Positions 55,901 through 61,900 of a stretch of 64,000 nucleotides of DNA are shown in pieces. The DNA comes from Symsagittifera roscoffensis. Lineage: Eukaryota; Xenacoelomorpha; Acoela; Convolutidae. The notes beneath the pieces were generated by a model that worked only from the letters and a program-made list of their open reading frames with translations, was not told the origin of the DNA and did no database searches. Numbering within the stretch: position 1 is the stretch's first letter; each line of letters opens with the position of its first letter. The translations under genes and the position numbers were made by a program. The stretch is from contig NC_087064.1 in the NCBI RefSeq assembly GCF_963678635.1, positions 23,362,509 to 23,426,508 of the forward strand. The letters run 5' to 3'.

Positions 55901-58900
55901 GATGGTTTCATGCCTTTAACAGGCCCACCCAGGAGCGCCATAAAAACGTCTATGTAACATTCGCCCAAATATCACACAGCGACGGAGCGTAGAAAAAGTA
56001 CCTATTGACGACTGGCAGGCGTCAGTTACCTTAATTCCACTCGTTTTTCACCGTCTCGACCTTGCCAGTTGATTTTCTGGTCTGTCTAGGGCAAAGTAAA
56101 AAGTTACTATTTTTAGGCCATCAGTCAAACGACTTTTGATCAGCTTTCGTTTGCATGCGAACACAACCACATAGCTGAGTCTCGGATCCTCAGACTACGT
56201 GATTGTCATTAAAAACACGGCTCGAACAACCTATTTTTACATGTTTTTGTGTGACAGTTTTATATTAAATCCATTGGAGATGGATTGACCTTTTCCTTTC
56301 TCTATCTACTCATACTCTGAAATATCAAATAATATCGGTGTTTAATTAATATCTAGGACATTCCAGCAACTGTTATAGCTAGTTTACACAGTCCCTTCAC
56401 ATATAACAGTCTCTGGGGGACCAAGCCTCCGCTCCCGTGATTTTCTTGAGATAACACTCTTATCTCCTATATTTCGTGTCCCGGGAGGGTTCCGTGGTAT
56501 TTCTCTTCCCCCCACCGAAGCCTCCGTCTCCACAAATATCTGTCACTAAGGTCCTTATCGTGTGTTATTGCCACGATAAGAGGCTCCGTAATTTTCTCGT
56601 CTCGGATACAACCGTTCGTCACAAAATATGGCGTCGTCCTTATTTTTCTCTATTTTATTCAAAATGGCCGTCTTTTTTCTATTTCTCAGAAATGTTCTCC
56701 TTCAAATCGAAATTTTAAAATTAAAAATTCCAGAACATTCTGACCCTCCGTCGCAACATTTTTTTGTTCGTAAGGCCTTTAGTCACTTTTATTTCCGTCG
56801 CGGGAAGGTTATGCTGTGTCATCTGGCAGAATGGCACAACAATAGCACTAATTGAATTGTCTATGAATTGCGTCTTACGTAGTGATCTGCAACCCCGTAT
56901 ACAAAGGATAGCGCTCCTGAGCAGCGCGAAGCTTATCTTAGTTCTTATATAGTTTTTTGTTTCTGCGTAGCTCTCATACCTTTTTTCACTAAGTTTTTCA
57001 GCTATCCGCTGCATTCTCCGAGTAGCTACTGGTGCGGCACCACCAGTGCAGCCAAAAATGAGCGGGCAGAAGCTGCTCTGTTCGACTTGAAGAACTGTCT
57101 GTTGGTATTTTGAGTTTTTTAGTGATTCGTGGTACTTATAGGCGTCTTTCAGTAGTCTTCGTGAAGTTTTTGCGTGCTGGTTAAAGACTTTGACATCAAA
57201 GAAGGTTCGGCTAAACCTTGAGCCTCATAATCCTTTTGCTTTTAAATCTAGTCGAGCGTCTTCATCAGTTGTGGTTGAATCGTTGACAAAGCTCTCGCCT
57301 TGCAACGACTGAAGTTTCGGCTCGATTTCAACATTAAAGCAAACCTCGCTCACGAGGGTGGCAAAGCTATCTCTAATTTCGTTATGCCTCGTGTGGGTGT
57401 ATCCACCCTTTGCACAGTGAAGGTCGTGGGTAAGGTCGAAAGATTGACCACATGCACATGTGAGTGGAATGTTGGTTGGTTCCCATCCATATCTGAGATA
57501 AATTCCATCCCGGAATTCGGATTTATTCTGGTTAAAATCTGGAGAGGCAGTGCATTTAACCAATTTGAGGCTCCTTTTTCGGAGGCCAACTCAAGTGCGT
57601 ATTTTTTATTGTCGCTCAAGTTGTTCAAAATGTTAGTTCTCTTTTGGTTTGTTCTCTCAGTTTTAAGTGTTTTAATTTTTGTATAGATTTTTTCTTGCTC
57701 AGGTATAGCTGTTAATGGGTCGTAAGTGTCTAGGACTGACGTTGTTTAGATTGACCATTCTAAAGAGTTCTCATATAGCTTGATTTTTCAGACCACCCAT
57801 TTTCAGAGACAAAGAAGCGATGTCTCTGAATTGATGGCTGATATTATCTTTACGAATTAAATTTGGAATCAGATTTTCCTGCAGTATCTTCTCGCAGGCC
57901 TGCATGTTTTCTGTGGTATTGGGGGTAGTTCTAGCTGAAAACGATAATTTTCCTTATACCCCTTTGGTGTAACAGGAGTACACGTTTTGTAATGTTTTTG
58001 CGATCTTGCCAAGTTTTTCCAGTATTTTATTATGTTCTTCTAACTGAGTTTCTAAGAAAGTTTTACATTCAGTCTCGGATCCTATGACAGAACTAAGTAC
58101 TCTGGCCCCTTTCTTCATTTCAATTTCGGTATTTTTGGATACTTTTATCGCCACATTGTATTTTTCATCTTTTTACAATGAGCCGGCATTTCGATGCCTT
58201 TACATATCTAAAATATTTCCCGTGTTTGATAATGTTGTCAAGAACTCTTCGCAGCCTTTTTAACTTATCGACTGCGTTCCCATCGTCTGAATATCATTTC
58301 TGTGTTAGGCTGTTATCGTTGACTAGTTTTATTAAAGATAAAGTGGCTAGCCCGTACAATGCCATTGCTAATGGGTCTCCTTGTGTAGTTCCTTCTCTAG
58401 ACAGGATTACTTTTTTATTTACGAAGAGTTTGGATGGATTACAGTATGAGTTCTGTATTGCTGGTAGTATCGAAGGGCATATATTTGCAATGTTTTTTAA
58501 AGCCAGCATCCGGTTTAGGGAGTTAAATGCATTTTGCGCGTCCATCAGTACTATTGCATCGGAATCTGTTTTCTCATATTGCGTCCTAAGCGTATGAATT
58601 GCATATTGGATGCCACATTTTTGGCAAGGCATAGTTAGAAATTCGATCCGAGTACCATAAGTTCGCTTTTTAAGCACTTTGTGATCGTTCTACCTATTAT
58701 TCTGCGGTTGACTTCGCCCGTGCCAATTGGCCTAACTCCTGGATTATTATCAAGTGGAATTAGTCGACAGGCAGTATATGGTTCAAGAAGCTCATGACTT
58801 AGTATTTCTGTCGATATTGCCTGTGCTATTTTGGCTAGTGTCTTTGATATTTCAACTGACTGTTGACCAAAGTGCGTCAGTATGCGTCTCCACTCATTTG

Positions 58901-61900
58901 CATCCAGACCTGAGGGTCCATGAGAACCATGTGTTGTCATGGCAGCCTTCCTAATTTTCTGGGAGTTTTTTTTTGGTCGAACGTGGATGAGTGGAAAGGG
59001 TTTGTATCTTCCGAGCAAGATGTTATATAGTTGCTGCTTACTGGCTCAGTGGGAGGGTGTTTCTCGATGAGGATTTGCTCAACAGTTTGACCTTTGACGG
59101 TTTCCTCGAGTGAAAGAACTCCCTCGGAGGTATCAGTTAATTTAGCAATAGCACTCGATATTTTCCGGTGTTCATTAATTTATTAAATTTCTGTGCTTCA
59201 GTTTCGACTTTCTTTTTTTTACTCTTTTGCAGCGCTTTTCCCTCATTAAAAAGTTCGTCCAGTTCGCCCTTTTGCCATTGCTCAAACCTTCTTGCTATAG
59301 TTTTGGAGTTCGAACCATCACTCTCCGATTTTTTTTTATATAGCATGAGGTGAGGGAATATAATTGTTGCGTGCATTGCGTATGTGTTTTCTTGTGTTTC
59401 AATTAACGAGTTGAGGGTTCTATTTAGAGTTTCTATAAAGTTAAACCCAATTTTATTTTTTTGCGAGGATCATGAAGACTGGTTTCCAGTACACTACTTG
59501 GCTGTAGATTGTTCTTATTTTATCTTTTAGTTCAGGTGTGGGATTTGACCAGGGGTCGGGTGTGGCTGCTATAGTTTCGTTGCTGTTTGCAATGGCAGGA
59601 TTTTGATCGTTCGTCGAAGGAGCGTGTTGAGGTTGAGTTGGAGGGGCTTGAATGTCAGTTGTAGTGTTGTCTGTAATCAGGGAGGTGCAGCGAATGCAGC
59701 TGCAATTTTTAATTGTGGTCGCTGGCTCGGTTAAGGCCGCTGCATTTTACATGCATATAGGCTGCGCATGTTGTGCACCATATTCCACGGCCGCGTAGGT
59801 GGTTGTTACATATGATACAATGTGTTTGATTGGACATTATTTGAGGAGGAACGGTATCAAAAGAATTAATAAATAATATAAGCAAGAAAATTTGTAAAGA
59901 ATTCATTACCAAAGAACGAGAAGTGGATGCCTTCTCGGCAGAACATTTGAGGGGTTAGATTTAAGTTAAGATTAGGCGAAACAATAAGTGTGTTTGGATG
60001 AACAATTTTTTTTGATTAAGTTAAACAGCACATAGTTATAAATGTAGAGTTTACGGTTAACATCATTGTTATTGGAGCTTTGGATTGTTTTGGAGATAAT
60101 CAGGGTTTTGAGCTGGAACTTGTTTCTAATTAGGTTGATGAAGTTTTTCCACTTTTGCTCAACTTCTTGTGGCCAGCCTATTATCATTAAACCCGGCAAT
60201 TATGGTAACTGTATTAAGGCGCTTTGGTCTGTTTTGTGGAACAGTTTCATACAGATTTTGGAGTGTGGCGCCGCGGCAAGAGTGAATTGTAGATTTTACT
60301 AGAGCTGGTTTGATATATTTTGTCGTTGATGTGCCAATTATAATCTTCTGTGAAAAGTCAGGGATGCGCCTTGCCTGGAATCGGGCATCCACCTGAAACA
60401 CAGACAGCGAAGGCAACGGAGAAGCTCTTACGTAGAAAGTTGGGGAAATGGATGGCCAATGAATCAAGTAGTTTAATTTAAATCTGAATCTGAGAGTTTA
60501 AAAAAATAATCAAAAAAAATTGAAAAAAAAGCGAAAAATTGATAGATAGGAACGGTACATCCTGTGGTGTTGTTGAAGGGTAGTTCCACCTGCTCACTCC
60601 TTCTTGCGTCTAGATACGCATGGGAAGCTTCACTCGCCTACGGCTGGGACGGCGAGATTTGGTTAGATAATCAGAAGAGGAAAGCCCAGCGCGCATATGA
60701 TATGAAAACACACAAGCGGTAAATTTGAACAAATCTATTGAATCAGTTTATCAGACTGGCATCTTCGCCAGACTTGGCCCAGAGGTAACCAATACGCATG
60801 GGACGGCAATTGTCCTATTTTCGAAACTGACAGGACCTGCTTTTTTTCAAACGGGAAATATTTCATTTCAAAAAAAATGTCGGCTTATTATTTATCAGTT
60901 TATGTTTTGTCGGCTGAGATGCCACATCGTATTTTTGTTTTTGCGGTACGCTATTCACGTTTGTTTACTCGTGGAGTTTTCATTTACTTTGCTGTTAGTA
61001 ACTTCTTGACTTCCTACATTTTTTTTCGCTTCTAAATTTTATTCTTGCCCAAATGATTTCTGCTCAGATTTTATCGGCTTAGTGACTTTTTGAGTCCTGT
61101 CAGGGTAAAAAAAACATAATTTTTATGCTCACTGAATCGCACAAATTGCTAAAACTTTTATAGAAATAATAGTTTTTTCAGAGCAACATTGGCTGTTTTA
61201 TAGGTTTCGGGCCAAAATTATATCGACTTAATGGCCTCATATTGTCTTTTGATGAGCGAAAAGATTTTTTAAGTGCGTGTTGGTGTTTTTAGGGGAGGGT
61301 TGACTTCTCAGTTTTTTTAGTCTCAAGTCTTGTTGATTTTTATTTTGGCTTGAAGAATTTCTGCTAAGGTATTTTCGGCTTTGTTACCGCTTGATAAATT
61401 TTCTTTCGATTCGAATTTCGTATTCGATTGTCCTGGCGTGTTCTGTTCTTGTTTCAAAATTAGCCTGATTCATTTTGATAGATCTACTTTTTTGGACATT
61501 TTTGATTTTTTTTCCGACTTAGCGGCTTTTTGGTTTTGTATCGCAAGTAGTGCGAAGCGCAGCTTCGCCTCTTACTTTGAATTTTTCCCGTTTCTTTAAC
61601 TCTGAATTTGACTTTTAATTTAGGCTAGTGCTTGAATGGAACGGACTAGGGATGTGGGATGCTTCATTTTCTGTTTTGGCTCAAGGACTGGCGGCCAATC
61701 GGGTTTTGAAACATCTTGACCTTAGATCAAACCAGGTTTCTCATGAAGGCGCAACAGAGCTCAGTGCTGTCATTAAACAGAACCATTGCTTGGAGTCTTT
61801 AGGTTTGAATGGATTCAATTCTTAGCTAAATGTTAGGTAGCACCCATTCGATGTAATGTCAAGTTTTTGTATGCAGGAAATCTGAGGTATGTACATTTCA

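Larger units (their letters stand above)
52880..55952 (-). other. 5' leader of element 2
   Basis: A 3.1-kb untranslated leader. Features are two 186-bp repeats (53297-53590), a dense cluster of GGAGGGT motifs (53794-54303), a T-rich stretch (55555-55690) and the primer-binding-like site. Large parts align with the element 0 leader at 1-5801. A 142-codon open frame at 53162-53590 only reflects the 186-bp repeat. Confidence 0.85.
32381..56838 (-). mobile_element. Element 2: intact giant Ty3-like LTR retrotransposon (24,458 bp)
   Basis: Two 886-bp LTRs that look identical, with TG..CA ends, flank a 22.7-kb interior read on the minus strand: primer-binding-like site, 3.1-kb leader, ORF1 Gag-Pol with macro domain (52879-43337), 454-bp spacer, ORF2 (42881-34014), 3' UTR, purine tract. 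ACA flanks both sides (32378-32380, 56839-56841), a 3-bp target-site duplication. Identical LTRs and two ORFs without a stop over more than 18 kb of coding sequence indicate a very recent, possibly competent insertion. The target was REL-B inside LRRC45 intron 2. The size is several times that of a typical 5-9 kb Ty3 element. Confidence 0.95.
56839..60467 (-). mobile_element. REL-B: degenerate non-LTR retroelement with RT and restriction-like endonuclease module
   Basis: Read on the minus strand from 60467: SGNH-like module, Cys-rich zinc module, linker, reverse transcriptase, thumb region, CCHC plus nuclease-like region, and a C-terminal segment interrupted by element 2 at 56839 that resumes at 32380. 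Several frameshifts and stops make it inactive. The RT followed by a C-terminal zinc/nuclease module is the layout of early-branching (R2/NeSL-type) non-LTR elements; the exact clade is not determined. Confidence 0.8.
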
